From positions 38,638,622-38,702,621 of the forward strand of contig CM029663.1 in NCBI GenBank assembly GCA_017311315.1: DNA of 64,000 nt. Direction: 5' to 3'. Made by a program: the position numbers and the translations under genes. This document shows, one piece after another, positions 1 to 12,699 of the stretch. This stretch comes from Dendrocalamus latiflorus. Taxonomy: Eukaryota; Streptophyta; Magnoliopsida; Poales; Poaceae. Numbering within the stretch: position 1 is the first letter of the stretch; every line of letters starts with the position of its first letter. The notes below the pieces were generated by a model. It was not told the DNA's origin. It worked only from the letters and a program-made list of their open reading frames with translations, and ran no database searches.

Positions 1-803
1 TTGTGGATGTGAGGAATAACAAAGTATTGGAAAACAACATACATACGTTTTATTGTCTTGGTGGTGATAGTGGTTGAGGTTTAAAAGTAGTCAAACAAGA
101 TTTATTTGTTAATGTTTTACCGTCATTGATGGTGATTTGAGGATTGAGGATACAAACATTGTTATTGGTGGAAGATTAAATTGTTGATGATTAATCTATT
201 GTAGTTTGTGGAAGATTAAATGTTTCATTTGCATTTAATTGTGGATAAAATGACTGCATTCATATGCCAATTAAATCTGAAATTGAAGAGGTATGATTCA
301 TGGAAGTTCGTGGTGGTTTAATAATTGTGGACATGAACTGTGGTTGTGGTTGTTTGGAATTATAAATAATGATGTATAATTGTTTGTAGTTTGAATAGTC
401 TGTTAAACAGTTTGCTTGCTGAGATTTTATCTCACCCTTGTTTCCCCCTCCCTACAGGTGGACTTTGAGCATGCATGGGAAGGGTAGAGCGGCACCACAC
501 TGATGCACGTGAATCATATTTTTTTATGCTATAATAAAGTTGAAAGGACTCTAGACCTTCGCATAGCTTTGTTCACATTATCTTAATAATGTTAAATTTG
601 TGAGCTATGTTTTAGATTAAAAGGTTGGAGGATGTTTTAAATATTGAATTGCTATCTCTATCCTGTTATTCCTTAGTTGTTTATGCTTCCGTTTATACTA
701 TCTTGTTTAGTAATTGTTGCCAGTTTAATTTATTTTGTAAATTGGCTAGTTGTAGAGCAGTTTTAGTAGCATCCCAGGGTAATGTGGGTCCTGTGGTGTT
801 ACA
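1..803 (+). repeat. Right part of a Tekay/Del-like LTR, cut off by the window edge
   Basis: The stretch ends in GGTGTTACA, the usual 3' end of Tekay/Del-type plant gypsy LTRs. Read on the minus strand it starts TGTAACACC and later contains a GGGTGAGATAAAATCTCAGC block, the same kind of arrangement seen in the other LTRs here (2798 and 54268). It stops exactly inside the gag zinc-knuckle coding region of the minus-strand element at 804-2604, so it looks like an insertion into that gag. The left end lies outside the window, so a solo LTR cannot be told from a full element. No ORF of note is present. Confidence 0.5.
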
Positions 804-2604
804 CCATCTCCTTGCAATAAAAGTAAGTCACTCCATCAGATAGGGTGGTGTTTTTCTACACTAGCTCACCTGTAGGAGGTTACAGATCACCTAAGGAGTA
901 GAGCGGTTGGTCTGAAAAGGTGCCTGGGTTGCGGCTGGCCAAAAGTTTCCTGATTATGGCAGGGTGCCACAAGCTTTGCGAAATCTTCTTGGGTTGACCT
1001 TCTGAGTGTCCATCCTCTTCTTGCGGTTCTCTATTTCAACATGCTTGTCTTCTTGGCAAATGGCTTTACTGACAAGCTGATGAACGTCAGAGTAGTGGTT
1101 GGAGAGCAGCTGCATGAGATGTTGTCATTTAGGCCTTCCAAGAACCTCTCCTGCCTTGCCTCAACGATAGCAACATCTTATGGAACATAGCGTGCCAGCT
1201 GATTGAACTTCTAGAGGTACTCATTTACTGTGCATCCTCTTTGGCGCAGAGCTCTGAATTCCCTCTTCTTAGAGAAATGGTGCCAGTAGGAACATGAACC
1301 TTGTGGAAGTTATGCACAAACTCATCCCAGGTGATGGCCTGTACATTGGCGTGAGTGATGCTAAAAGTGTCCCATCACTCTAAAGTTATGAGAGGCAAAG
1401 AGGACTTTCTCCCAATCACTGCACTAGATGATGTCTAGCTTCTTCCCATTAGCTCTGAGCTAGTTGTCTTGTCCATTGGTTTGGTTCTACTGGAGAAAGT
1501 TGGGGCATGCATTCTCATGAACTCCGACAATATAGATTGTGAGGCCTGAGCTGGTGGTGGTGGATGAACGGGTTGAGCGTGGTTGTTGATGGTCTACACC
1601 AGCAGTTGAATAGGTTAATTTTGGTTGGCCATCATCTAGGCCCAGTCGAGTCCATTAGCAGGTGGTGGCACAGGGATGGGGGCAGTTTAACTTCCTTGAG
1701 CTCCATTGTTGTTGCTGCCATTGTCATTGCCATTGCCATTGCTCCTGCTGTTCACCATCTTCCTGGAGCTTTCAAAAGTTAGGGGAAAGGAAGAAGAAAA
1801 CTAAGACGGGTTTTTGCGTTCATCCCACAAACAAAACACAAGGAAACTTCCAAATAAATGCACAACTTAGCAAAAGCAACTTCATTTAATAATAATATTA
1901 AGATAACCTTGTGGCTGTTGACAAGAGAATAACAACTCACAAGCAACATTCTTTATTGACTTAAGATCCTAAACTCATGTATCCTAAGGGGCTGGCTTGA
2001 ACTGAGCTAAGTACTTTTGCTTATCCCTGGTGTGGCGCTTCTTTGGTGGCGGCTCGATGTTGTCTCCCTGCACTGAGGAGCTATCATCACCAGCATGGAT
2101 CAATGCTAGCTCCGGCCCTACCCTATAGAGCTAGTAGGTAATGAAGCTTAGCTCATCCAAGGTGACTAGTACAGGTAGTCCAGGGACTTGTTGAGCTTCA
2201 CCTAGTGAACAAGTCTAGGGTCATCCTCATTCTTCCTGGTCACAAAAAATGTGGTTGGAGTTGGTGGGGTACTTGTTGGGGTAGTACCGGAAAGCGGTGC
2301 CCCTCAACTCCACCTCATAGATGTCTTTCAGCTGGTGGATGGCTTCCCGTGCAGTGTCCTAGATACCAATGAAGAAGGTATCCAAAGCTTGTGGAGCTTC
2401 AAAGGAGTGGAAGGCAGAGTCATCTCCTATGTTGGCAAAGATCAGCACCTCCACCCTCCAACGTTCTTAATCGCCGTAGGACTGAAAGTACCCCTCATAA
2501 ACTAGCCACGCCTTGAACTTCAAGTGCTGAAGGAGCTTCCACAGGCAGGTGGCCAAGTGTCCAGCTTGGATTCCATGGAAAACCTTGGTGGGGGTCTGAG
2601 CCAT
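804..2604 (-). pseudogene. Decayed gag region of a Ty3/gypsy (Tekay/Del-like) element
   Basis: Read on the minus strand, a start codon at 2604 opens a reading frame beginning MAQTPTKVFHG. It soon meets in-frame stops and frame changes. Further on (about 1780 down to 804) the translation in pieces resembles plant gypsy gag: an Asn/Gly-rich linker, a stretch like the retrotransposon gag domain (TWDEFVHNFHKVHVPTG) and the start of a zinc knuckle (FYCKEM) just before 804. The minus-strand PBS and LTR at 2781 and 2798 lie directly upstream, which fits. Protease, RT and integrase are not visible; the gag is interrupted at 803/804 by a foreign LTR. It is non-coding today. Confidence 0.7.
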
Positions 2605-2780
2605 CTAAAATATCTGAGAAGAAAAAGAATCAGAAAACAATTTTAATAAAAGAACATAGTTAAGTAAAAGAATGGGAGAGATAAGTTTTTACAAGATTTT
2701 TTAAATTATATTTTCTATTAAATAAGTCCTTATAGTGAACCAGTTCTACTCTAACTACAGTCATGTCTTTGGGTCATTAT

Positions 2781-2793
2781 GGCTTTGATACCA
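2781..2793 (-). other. Primer-binding site of the minus-strand gypsy element
   Basis: The minus strand reads TGGTATCAAAGCC, close to the initiator-Met tRNA PBS (TGGTATCAGAGC) of plant LTR retrotransposons. It sits 4 bases from the LTR edge at 2798, where the minus strand ends CCGACA. This fixes the element's orientation. Confidence 0.75.
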
Positions 2794-2797
2794 CCTC

Positions 2798-5520
2798 TGT
2801 CGGACCCAGAAATAACACCTCCGAATTCTCTATGGCAATCGCACTCGTCCAGAAAAAGCTAGTGCACACAGTGGTAACAGGGATACATATCATGCATAGT
2901 GACCAACTTTATTAATTAAAAGAGTACGGGCCTTAAGGCTAGGTTTTACATGTCCATGGCCCATAGGCCAAATATGGTAACAGTGGAAGATAGTAAACAA
3001 AGTGGAGAAGTCCAACAAAACTGCTCACATATAAATGATAGTAAGATGTGGCCTACTTGTCCTAATCCTCACTGTAGTCGATGTCATCCTCCTCTGAGCA
3101 ACATAATTAAGCAAGGGTGAGCACAAAAGCGTACTCTGCAAGTTGCACAGGAAAATGCATTATTAGTGTAAGAGCAACAAGTGAAGGCGTAATAGGGTTA
3201 ATTGACTGTAAAGCCAAATTTGAATGAATACAGTAAATAGATGTAAATTATTGAATTTTAGTACAATAAGTAAAAACAATAATTTAAACAAATTAATATC
3301 GTTAGCTTAGGACTAACCTAATACTAACCTAACCACATGTATCTCACCTAGACCATCTTTTCCAAATGGATTCCAACTTTCCATTTAAATCAGTTTTTGA
3401 AAAAACAAAGTCTAATCCATGAAAAATCTTACTCGTTATGCTCATGACCGTAGGCACGGCTATCTAGAATAGTTCATACACTCTACATAGGTGGTACAAC
3501 TTTACCCACAAGATATAATTAACTTATAATGTCGGACATGACATGCTACCTTCGGCGTGCGACTAAGTAATTATCACAGGGCTTTTACAATGCAAAGCCG
3601 TCAACCTAGTCACGCCCCCTGCTAAGGTTTCACCTCAATAAAGAATTCATTAAATCGGGGCCCCTACTTGTGCCATGTGAGACTTCTCATGGCCTACGCC
3701 ACGCTCACATTCAACACATAGTGACTCAGATTGGGACCTCACAAATTAGTTAGCTAGGTCTGTTCCATACCAGACTCATGGTAGTACGATGTGGCTTGTA
3801 GCAGTAGCTTAGGCAAACTTTCCACATACCCCTTGTACTAAGCACTCACGTTGTGCCACCAAGCACCCAACACTAACCATTTGTATAAGTCTAAACCAGC
3901 TTTTACATTTTATTTTTAAACATTTTATATACCATCTTGACTCACTAAAGTCAAGAATACATTTTTAACAAACATCATTTTATGTGAAAAACTTATCGCA
4001 ATGTTAAAATTATCTCTAAGCATGACTAAGCATTGCTACAAAGTTTTTCAGCTAATACTAGTGTACTGACCAAAGTTTATTTTTGGGTGCCAATGTATTA
4101 AGTGTTCAATGTCAATGTGGTCATAAACAAGTAGATATTAACTGAGTATTTAAAACTGGAATTGAAATACATTGAATAAACACAAGCATGAAGAATAATC
4201 TGAAACAACATAATTTTATTTATAAATTACGATCAACATGGTCAAGGTATGTAACTTGCCTTGCTCCTAGGTTGGTGAGAGTCATCGAAGTAGTACTCCT
4301 TAGAAACATTGCAATCTACGCGTGAAAATAACTAAAATAAACTAAATTCAAATAAACTCCAAAATTCAAAAGGAAGGTTGAAATGGATAGACTGGGATTT
4401 TAGATGAATTTAGAAGAAAGAACGGGTTCATTTGGAGCTAGGACAGAGGGGAATAGGCTCTCGAAAGTTTTAAAACTAAGAAAAAGAAACAACTAATTGG
4501 AATTTCTAGATTTATGTTTATAAAGGAAAAATGAATTTCTGATATCAGCTTAGCATTTTTGAATTTTGGCTAAATTATTTTCCTAAGGAAAAGGGGTGGA
4601 GACACTAACATGTGGGCCCGAGTCTATGGACCAAGTCCATGAGCGTTGCCTGGTCCAAGTGGATCGGGACCATGGGTGAGGTGGCATGGCGGCTTGGCTG
4701 ACAGGCAGTGCTAGTGTGGCAAGGCACGTGGCGCTAGGTGGCAACCACATGGTCCTGTGCACTAACATGGCTCATCGGCCAGTGGAGGTACGTGAAGACC
4801 AAGGGTTTGCTCGCATTTTGGAGAACATCAATGGTTGGTGGTGGTCGCAAAAGTGAGGAGAGGTGTAGGGAATGGTTTTTCACCTTGGCACAAGGCTTAA
4901 GGATGGATGGAGGCTATCGGCAGTGAATGATTGCGGTGGTCAGCGTTCAGCTTCTAGTGGGACGGTGTTCCAGAGGCAAGCTTGGAGGTGCAGAGTTGGG
5001 AAGGGGTCACGGAGGTACAGAGATGCCGAATATAGTGTCAGCAAGCCTCAAGTGTGGGTGAGGTGGCCAGAATTACTCACGGTGACCTTAGTAGAGCTCA
5101 AAGCAACGACGCACATCGTAGTGAAGCTTGAGGGCTCAAGTGGCGAGATTGGGTAAGGGCTTTCGTGTGTGGAGGAACGAGGGGGATTAGGAGGGTATTT
5201 ACAGTCTCAAGGGTGCATGGCAGGCAAGCGCTCACTAGAATCATGGCAGCGCGGATTCAGAGCAAGGGAATAAAGGAAAGGGAAGGGGTACCGAGGGAAG
5301 GGGCATTAGGAAATCATGCCATTGAAGATCGGCGGTGAAGTTTCCTTTTGGGAAGTCGGCCAGGAATGGAAGGAGAGCGAGACTCAGAGGTGGACTCAGA
5401 GCAGTGATGGCAGTGTCACATGGGAGAAGAAGGAAGGTAGTGAAGAAGAAAGGGAGGGAGGAGAGAAGGGCGCCGGCAGGTGGGGTTGTGCGGTAGTGGG
5501 AGAAGAGCGCGCTGACAAGG
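2798..5520 (-). repeat. Tekay/Del-like LTR, first part (interrupted by an inserted element)
   Basis: The LTR begins TGTCGGACCC on the plus strand, next to the minus-strand PBS. Its layout parallels the solo LTR at 54268-57660: a TGTNNNNCCC edge, then a block rich in short AT repeats with a GGGTGAGCAC-like motif about 320 bases in, then a GC-richer part. It is broken at 5520 by the insertion of E2 and resumes at 10815. The joined length is about 3.04 kb, in the range of Tekay/Del LTRs. Small ORFs inside (for example 5316-5528) look incidental. Confidence 0.65.
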
Positions 5521-6629
5521 TGATGTGACCATACAACATATGCATACGACCATAGCTTCTAATATTGAACATGAGGTGAATTCATTTCTTCAGCTTAGAT
5601 TTGTTTTTGAGAATATAATGCTACCTAATGATGAAAATATCTATTTGTGTAGCTATACACGGAGAATTGTATTAATACTACGCTCTCATGGTTGGGGTCC
5701 ACCAAAAGGGAAACTGATCAACACATTAAGACCAAGTCAATGTCTTCCCAAACTCTTCCTCAAAGTCCCCACATCACTTCTGTCCAAGTCAAAGTAAGAG
5801 TTCAAATTGGACACATTTTGAAATCCAATTTAGCCTCCAGAGACAGCACAATTTCAAACGTTCATAGAATTTGCATACGAACTCCGTTTGAGTTGTGCGA
5901 GTACAGGATAGAAAGAATAACTCATCAACATCCCAATGGAGCCTCATCTCCAAATTCCTTCTGTGTACACGGCAATCTCCATAACAATCCAGCACTAATT
6001 CAGCCTAGCAGGACCAACTTCAAACACGCATACAATTCACATCAAGAGTCCATTTGGAATGTGTGAGTACAGCATGGAAATCTCATCTCTCCCTCTTTCC
6101 AACAGATCTAGCCCCATTCCAAAATTCCTTTTGTGTGCATCGGAATCAGCAAAACAATCTTTCAGTTTTAGAAATAAAGATAGAATCAGATATGATTTGA
6201 TTAGTTTCCATGTGTTGAAAATTTTCCATATGCCAAGAGCTTGCATGCTCCTATAAATAGAGGCTCAATTGGTCATGTAATGTAGATTTGTTTAGATTAG
6301 TTTTTCACTATGAAACTTCGTCGTATGTTCTTGTGTTGACTAGACCAATAACTGCGATTGCAGACCTCAACTTTTTGTGTTCCTCATTGATATTCGCAAT
6401 ATTCAGATTGCTCTTTATCTTATTCTTGCTTATTTTTCGATTGCTTGTAGGAACTGAACCTCGTATTCAGGTCAACCATGCTCTTAGCACGGTTGATAAC
6501 GACAAGGATGTGGTGTAGCGATTGCAGGACAGACTTGGTCGTCTCGGTCAAGTAGCCTCATCGTCAACGTCATATTAATCAATCGAGTTATCATTCTCAT
6601 TAGAAGATTGGGCCAAAATCCCCTCATCA
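5521..6629 (+). repeat. 5' LTR of E2
   Basis: It starts TGATGTGACC and ends CCCTCATCA. It is the direct-repeat partner of 9700-10809 with roughly 10% visible mismatch. A TATA-like CTATAAATAGAGGC near 6250 is shared by both LTRs (CTATAAATAGAGGC near 10434) and is the likely promoter. Confidence 0.85.
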
Positions 6630-6630
6630 G

Positions 6631-6644
6631 TTGGTATCAGGGCA
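6631..6644 (+). other. Primer-binding site of E2
   Basis: TTGGTATCAGGGCA lies one base after the 5' LTR end. It is near-complementary to the initiator-Met tRNA 3' end, with one or two mismatches to the usual TGGTATCAGAGC. Confidence 0.75.
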
Positions 6645-7738
6645 TAGATTGCCTAGTGAGATTTTAGTTTTAGATTTATTTTCTACCTATTACCAGAAAA
6701 TTGCCCTACAAAAGAGTTAATTTTCGCTGTCCAAACCCCATTGTGCCTTTCAATTGTTAGTTTTGGTTTGCTAAATTGAATTTATGTCTGTTTTAGCTTT
6801 TTCTAATTGCTGGTCATATCTTTGATCCCATAAAACTCAAAAAAAATTCCCACGTCAAAAACGATCAAGAACACATCAAACCCTAAATCTCAATTTCAGC
6901 CAGAAGACTCCCTCTTCTGCATGCACCACAAAAAATGCCATAACTTTTGATTCCATGAGCCTTTTTGAGCAATACCATCGTCATTAGATTCACAACTTCA
7001 TTCTCTATCTGCTTGTAAAATGTTGCTTCATTCCAGTAAGGCAGTTAGAAGATATATGCGGTGAAAGTTGACCCAAATTTCTGTTTTAAATCTACAATAG
7101 TCAGCAATTGTGATTTTTGCGCGATTTTTTTTTCATTTGTTAGACGTTTGCCCCAAAAGACAAATTGTAGAAAAAATCCGTCAGGAAATAAAGAAAAATA
7201 ATAATAATTGAACAAGAGACAGTTGATAACAAGTTACGGCCAAAATACCGACGCTTTGTCCAGTGGACAGAATTCTGCCATTCTCATATTTGGATCAATA
7301 CTTATGTTTTCTCTCCAAATTGCATTCCATTGAATTATCTTGTGTCTACCACTCCTATACTTTGTTATACACTTGTTCTGGCTTCCATCCATCTTTTGTT
7401 GATTAGCAACATAAGGCTAAGTGCTAGATATGAACTATAATTCAGTTCCATGCAATTTCTAAAATTAACTAATTGTTCTCCATTGCTACATATCCAGAGC
7501 CTTTCAAGCTACACCTAATACTAACTGATACAGGTCTTGATGTACCGTCAATTGCTATACACATCACTTGAGTCATGTTATCACGAATCAGCCACCGGCT
7601 GCACTACTTGTTTTGCATTGGTAAGAACTTGTAAGAGCTTGGTAACAGTTGAGAGATGTGTGACTTGTCAAGCTCCACCTCCTAGTAGTTGATAGGGACT
7701 TAAATAATTCTTGTCTATTCTTTTGTTTGCTACTAACC

Positions 7739-8730
7739 ATGATAGGTTCAAGATCGCATAGGAGGAATTTTCGTAAGACTAACAACATGTTGGACTGACT
7801 TAATAAGACCCTCACCACCATCAACAACAAAGTTGAGACCCTTGATAAATGTTCACCCCCAACTACTCGACGTGCACTGTTTCCTCCTGACTCTTTGTCG
7901 AATGAGGATGATGATGTCGAAGAGAACAACTACGTTACCAACACTAAAGTTGAGTGCTCCAATGACCATAATTGTAGTCGACTCTGGCAAAATCAATGAG
8001 GTATGTGTAGGTTACAAAGACAGGTACGCGATGATGATACATTAACTAAAGTCAAGTATGTTTTCCCATCCTTTGCTAGTAAATTTGATCCTAATACCTA
8101 TATTGACTGGGAGATAACATTAGACAAGGAATTTCAATATTATAGTTGGTCTGATAGGCAAAAGATTAGAGCTGTCACTTGTGTTTTTATTGATGATGCA
8201 ATAGTTTGGTGGAAGTACCTTTGTAGACATGATAGAGTGCTCAAACTTGGAATGCACTAAAAATACTTTTGAGAGATGAATTCATTCCTAATTATCATGC
8301 TAATTATTTGCTTGCTACATTGCAATGTTGAAATAAGGTAGTAGAACTGTAAGGGAATACTATCATGAATTGAAAACTCATTTGTTGTGTTGTGGCTTAG
8401 AGAAACGTATTGAAGCTACAGAGAATAGGTTCTTAAATGGACTTAATCAAAAAATTAAGGACATTCTTATTCATAAAGAATATAATTCTCTCTCTCATTT
8501 TTTTTATACTTGCTTGTAAGATTGAAAGTCAGATTAAAAAGAATTGAGAATGCTTGATGATAGGAAACATAAGAACAAACCTGTGTTTTTGCCATTTTCT
8601 ATGACTAATAACTTGTAGGATGTTAAGAATCATGCTAAAGAGAAGAATGAGCTGATTGAGCCACCGACTCTATTGCTTGAGAAGGAAGATGAGGTGATGG
8701 ATGCACCTACATCAACTGAGAGCTAAAAAG
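7739..8730 (+). pseudogene. Broken gag-like gene of E2
   Basis: A reading frame starting at 7739 (MIGSRSHRR) breaks several times. A central piece at about 8045-8245 reads like plant gypsy gag (PSFASKFDPNTYIDWE, then a WWKYL motif), the usual retrotransposon-gag signature of an Asp-Pro-xx-Tyr plus paired Trp. Downstream the phase changes after 8260 and further gag-like residues (LREYYHELKTHL-type) continue with stops. No zinc knuckle was recognised. E3 has an equivalent region at 13092-13742. Confidence 0.65.
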
Positions 8731-8786
8731 GTAATAATAATTGTGCTATAATCACTCAAGATGAGTATACTTGTGAAGAAGTACAA

Positions 8787-9545
8787 TTGTCCACTGGTCA
8801 TACTACTTTAGAGCAAACATTAGTAGAAAGTAATTCTGATATGCACATGTTTCAAGTAGAGAATTCGGACTGCAATGATTTAAGTGTTGAGAATGAGGTG
8901 TGTGTTAATTCATTGTATAAATCTTTGCCACAACCAGAAATTAAACCTGATACTTCTATTTTAATTTCAAATACATGTGCTAAAATAAATGCTTTTGATT
9001 ATGTCAATGTGCAATTGATCCATGCTAGAGATGAGCTGAATGAGATTTCTTCTTTGCACACTTTAGGTTATATTGAGATTGATCATTCTTGTAAACTGAG
9101 TTATTTAGAGAAGAAGATATTTGAGATTCCCAATTCGCTTTCATTATTTCGATATAAATTTTACCTAATAGGTGAGTATGATGAAAAGAGAAATTACATG
9201 GTTCATAAAATTTGGATAACTTCAGAACTGAAAGGTTCAACTTTGGGGGAGGAACATTATCATGTAGAGGAAACTATTTACACTAACCTTAATATTTCTA
9301 GTTCCTCTAGTATTATTTGTGAGCTACAGGAAAGCTTTCAAGAAGGGGAGCATTGTGGGTTGCTTCCATACACAACCATTGCTCCATTTGCGGCAGAAAA
9401 GAAATTGCCTCTCGTTGAGATCAGCAATATCAAGTCACAATTCAATACCCTGCTTTCTAAAGAACGGGAGCCAAACGAGACACATACATACATAGTTCCA
9501 ACACTATCCAGTGAGAATACTTCCAATCAGGTACCCTCATTTTAA
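8787..9545 (+). CDS. Uncharacterised second ORF of E2 (252 codons)
   Basis: An open frame of 252 codons lies where pol would be expected, between the gag remnant and the purine tract at 9688-9699. The protein is acidic and Ser/Asn-rich, with no recognised catalytic motif, signal peptide or membrane span. A central part (YKFYLIGEYDEKRNY...HKIWI, about residues 118-145) is matched by a broken reading in E3 near 14380-14450 (YKFNLIRYYDVDNKF). The same protein type was thus carried by two related but diverged elements. AT-rich codon use matches the rest of E2. An upstream start is possible because stops are absent only from about 8730. Function is unknown. Confidence 0.5.
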   Translation: MSTGHTTLEQTLVESNSDMHMFQVENSDCNDLSVENEVCVNSLYKSLPQPEIKPDTSILISNTCAKINAFDYVNVQLIHARDELNEISSLHTLGYIEIDHSCKLSYLEKKIFEIPNSLSLFRYKFYLIGEYDEKRNYMVHKIWITSELKGSTLGEEHYHVEETIYTNLNISSSSSIICELQESFQEGEHCGLLPYTTIAPFAAEKKLPLVEISNIKSQFNTLLSKEREPNETHTYIVPTLSSENTSNQVPSF

Positions 9546-9687
9546 AGAGGTTTTACCTTATTTGATCAAGAATTTATGATATTACATAACGAGAGTTTAT
9601 TGCATCCTTTGTCATGTATCAAGATTTATGATCAAGATGTAGTACATGAGGCTACATATCTGTTAAAACCGAGGATGGTTTTGTGTC

Positions 9688-9699
9688 AAAAAGGGAGGA
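9688..9699 (+). other. Polypurine tract of E2
   Basis: AAAAAGGGAGGA lies directly before the TGATGTGACC start of the 3' LTR. This is the standard plus-strand priming site and fixes the LTR boundary. Confidence 0.8.
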
Positions 9700-10809
9700 T
9701 GATGTGACCATACAACATACGCATACGACCATAGCTTTTAATGTTGAACAAGAGGTGAATTCGTTTCTTCAACTTCAATTTGTTTTTGAGAATATGATGC
9801 TACCTAATGATGAAATATCTATTTGTGTAGCTATATAAGGAGGATTGCATTAATACTATGTGGTCATGATTGGGTTCCACCTAAAGGGAAGTTGATCAAC
9901 ACATCAAGACCAAGTCAATGTCATTCCCAACTCTTTCTCAAGGTCCCCACGCCACTTCCGTCCAAGTCAAAACAAGAGTTCAAATTGGACACATTTTGAA
10001 ACCCAATTTGGCCTCCAGAGATAGCACCAATTTCAAACATGCATAGAATTTGCATGCGAACTCTGTTTGAGGTGTGCGAGTATAGGATATAAATCATAAC
10101 TTGTTGACGTCCCAACGGATCTGGCCCCACCTCCAAATTCCTTCTGTGCGCACCGCAATCTCCATAACAATCTGGCACTGATTCAACCTAACAGGACCGA
10201 CATCAAACGTGCATAGAATTCACATTAAGAGTCCATTTGGAACGTGTGAGTACCGCTTAGAAAGCTTACCTCTCCCTCTTTCCAATGTATCTAGCCCCAT
10301 TTCAAATTCCTTTTGTGTGCGTCAGAATCAGCAAAACAATCTTTCGATTTTAGAAATAAAGATAGAACCAGATATGATTTGATTAGTTTCCATGTGTTGA
10401 AAATTTTCCATATGCCAAGAGCCTATGAGCTCCTATAAATAGAGGCTCAATTGGCCATTAATGTAGTCTTGTTTAGATTTGTTTTCCACAGTGAAATTTT
10501 GTCATGTGTTCTTGTGTCGACTAGATCAACAACTATGATTGGAGGCCTCAACTCTTTTGTTCCTCATTGATATTCACAATATTCAGATTAGTCTTTATCT
10601 TGTTCTTGCTTGTTCTTCGATTGCTTGTAGGAATTGAACCTCGTATTTAGGTCAATTGCATCCTTGGCACAGTTGATAACGACAAGGGTGTGGTGTAGTG
10701 ATTGCAAGACGAACTTAGTCGTCTTGATCAAGTAGCCTCATTGTCAATATCATATCAATCAATCGAGTTATCATTATCATCGGAAGATTAGGCCAAAACC
10801 CCTTCATCA
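9700..10809 (+). repeat. 3' LTR of E2
   Basis: Direct repeat of 5521-6629, starting TGATGTGACC after the purine tract and ending CCTTCATCA before CATGG. The sequence after 10814 resumes the interrupted Tekay-like LTR. Confidence 0.85.
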
Positions 10810-10814
10810 CATGG

Positions 10815-11133
10815 TGGGCCCACACGGTAGTGAGGGGAGAAGCTACACGCCGGAGAAGAAGGCTGGCCTAAGCGTGGGTTGCATGGGCTGAGGCCACGCG
10901 TGGGGAGAGCATGGGTCAGGCAGAGGGGAAATAGGAGATGGGCCAGAAGGTCAAAAGTGTTTCGACCCATGAGATAAAGAGAATTTTAAAAGTGTTTTTT
11001 ATATACATGAAGGCTGGAAATTCAAGGAAGGGTTAGAAAATAGTAAATAAGGGCCAAAAAATCCAGAACAATTCTAAAAAATTTTAAAGACAAGGGCAAC
11101 TCAAAAAACAATTAACTCCAAAAGGCTCTAACA
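10815..11133 (-). repeat. Tekay/Del-like LTR, remaining part after the E2 insertion
   Basis: This is the continuation of the LTR that begins at 2798. It ends in CTCTAACA; the next five bases (ATGAT, 11134-11138) are the presumed TSD, because homology to the E3 LTR at about 15535 starts immediately afterwards. The E1 element therefore sits inside the left LTR of E3. Confidence 0.55.
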
Positions 11134-11138
11134 ATGAT

Positions 11139-11822
11139 TGAGATTGTTTCCTTTTCTTGTCACACATAGATTTGGAAGCCACCAAAACAAGGAAAGCAAA
11201 GATAGAAAGATTTGGATCCAATTCGGATTCAGTTTGAGACAGCCAGTAGAACTCGGTTTAAAACATCTCTAACTTTCACAAACGGAGTTCGATTTTAGAG
11301 TTCTTACGCTTGTTGGAAAAATAATTTTAAGGCTCCCACAATGGATAGAGTGCCTTAGAAACCTCATGGTCACAGCGCAATATCCAAAACAAACTAATGG
11401 TGGTAAATTTAGGTTTCCTTTTCTTTTTCATGTTAGAGTCCAAGTTTTATTTAGGTGTCTCAGGAGGGCTATATAGCCAAGGGGTGCACCCCATGTAATT
11501 TTGAGACCACTTTTGATAACATTTTCATACTGAAAATTGCATCTACTATAGCATTCATGCTTGTTCTTTCTAGTTGATTTGGCGCAACCACATCTAAAAA
11601 GGGAATTAGGTGTTCTTCTTCCAAAGATTGTTCTATCTTTCCACTGGGAATTGAGAGATCGATATTCTTCATGTGGTCGGTGGAGAACATCACACGTGTG
11701 ATTAGACATATTAAAGATTTGCAGCCCCATTGCATTTGCTATGGGGGATCAGCTATGGTTCGTCAAGCTTACAAACAAGTTATTATCGATCCTACGTCGA
11801 GAAGATTGGACACCCCGTATCA
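11139..11822 (+). repeat. 3' portion of the left LTR of E3
   Basis: It matches the right LTR over its whole length (for example CACACATAGATTT, GATTAGACATATTAAAGAT and the CAGCTATGGTTC block) and ends CCGTATCA, equivalent to CTGTATCA at 16228. It is cut on its left by the E1 insertion. Confidence 0.7.
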
Positions 11823-12699
11823 TCTAAGTATCAGAGGTTCATTCACTCGGTAGATTATTTACCCTAGCTACATAATTTTATTTCTTGCCCTATACACAAA
11901 AACATAAAATTTCATTTGCCGTAGTTTCAGTATGATATTTTAGTAAGTATTGTTAGGTTTTCATCCATTAGAAACATTGTTTAGTTGCTGGTCATAATTC
12001 CTTCGTGTCATTTAATTTCCATTCATCCAAATTTCAACAACCATGTTGGTCGATCGTGAATTACTATTTTGAGTTCTAAGTTTGTTATAAAATGTTTTAG
12101 GTTTGTTTTTCAGTACTTTAGTTTACTTTTTTTTGTTGCATCCATATATAAAAAAACCAAAAAACCCCGTTCCTTTGTGAACCATTCATCCTTTGTGAAA
12201 CTTTGATTCCATTGAGACTAGCTATTTGATATTGCTCTTGGCTGCTCATATTGTTTCAATACATGATCTAGCTTGTGATTGCTTGCTATCCAAATTAGGG
12301 TTTTAATTGCTCATTGTTCATCATTGTTGGCCAAGTACAAAAAAAAGAGAAAAGTTTTGGCTAACCCCCATATTATTGAGCAAACCCTAGTTGTTATCTT
12401 CAAATTTTAGATTGTGCGTTATCTTGCATTTTGAGCAATCTTGTGCCTCTATTTCATCATTTGAGCAATTAGCTAGCATCTCTCTATAACTTGTGCAATA
12501 CGAGCTATTTGGTGTTGTTCACTTATATCTTGTTTAGCTCATTCCTTTGATTTCACTAAGTTCCATTAACTTTGTGCGTGAGTTGCTTTGATCATCACTT
12601 ATACCTTTGAGATCAGCAACTAGGCACTGGAATTCTAGTTTGGGCTATTACCAAGCTTTACAATATTTAGAATTCATATTGAGTAGGTAAACACCTTCC

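Larger units (their letters stand above)
5521..10809 (+). mobile_element. E2: complete LTR retrotransposon without recognisable pol
   Basis: Two direct repeats of about 1.1 kb (5521-6629 and 9700-10809), both starting TGATGTGACCATACAAC and ending TCATCA, flank a 3.07-kb interior. A PBS follows the left LTR and a purine tract precedes the right LTR. Flanking 5-mers are CAAGG (5516-5520) and CATGG (10810-10814), a TSD with one mismatch. The interior has a gag-like pseudogene and one open 252-codon ORF, but no protease, RT or integrase motif was seen. It is therefore probably non-autonomous. The LTRs differ at many sites, so insertion is old. Confidence 0.85.

Noticed and set aside
1..804. Possible pol region of E1 left of its gag
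   Set aside because: Both strands were read and no RT, RNase H or integrase motif appears; the block behaves as an LTR.
5316..5528. Small Glu/Lys/Trp-rich frame in the Tekay-like LTR
   Set aside because: It lies in a purine-rich LTR part and runs into the E2 insertion edge; not a gene.
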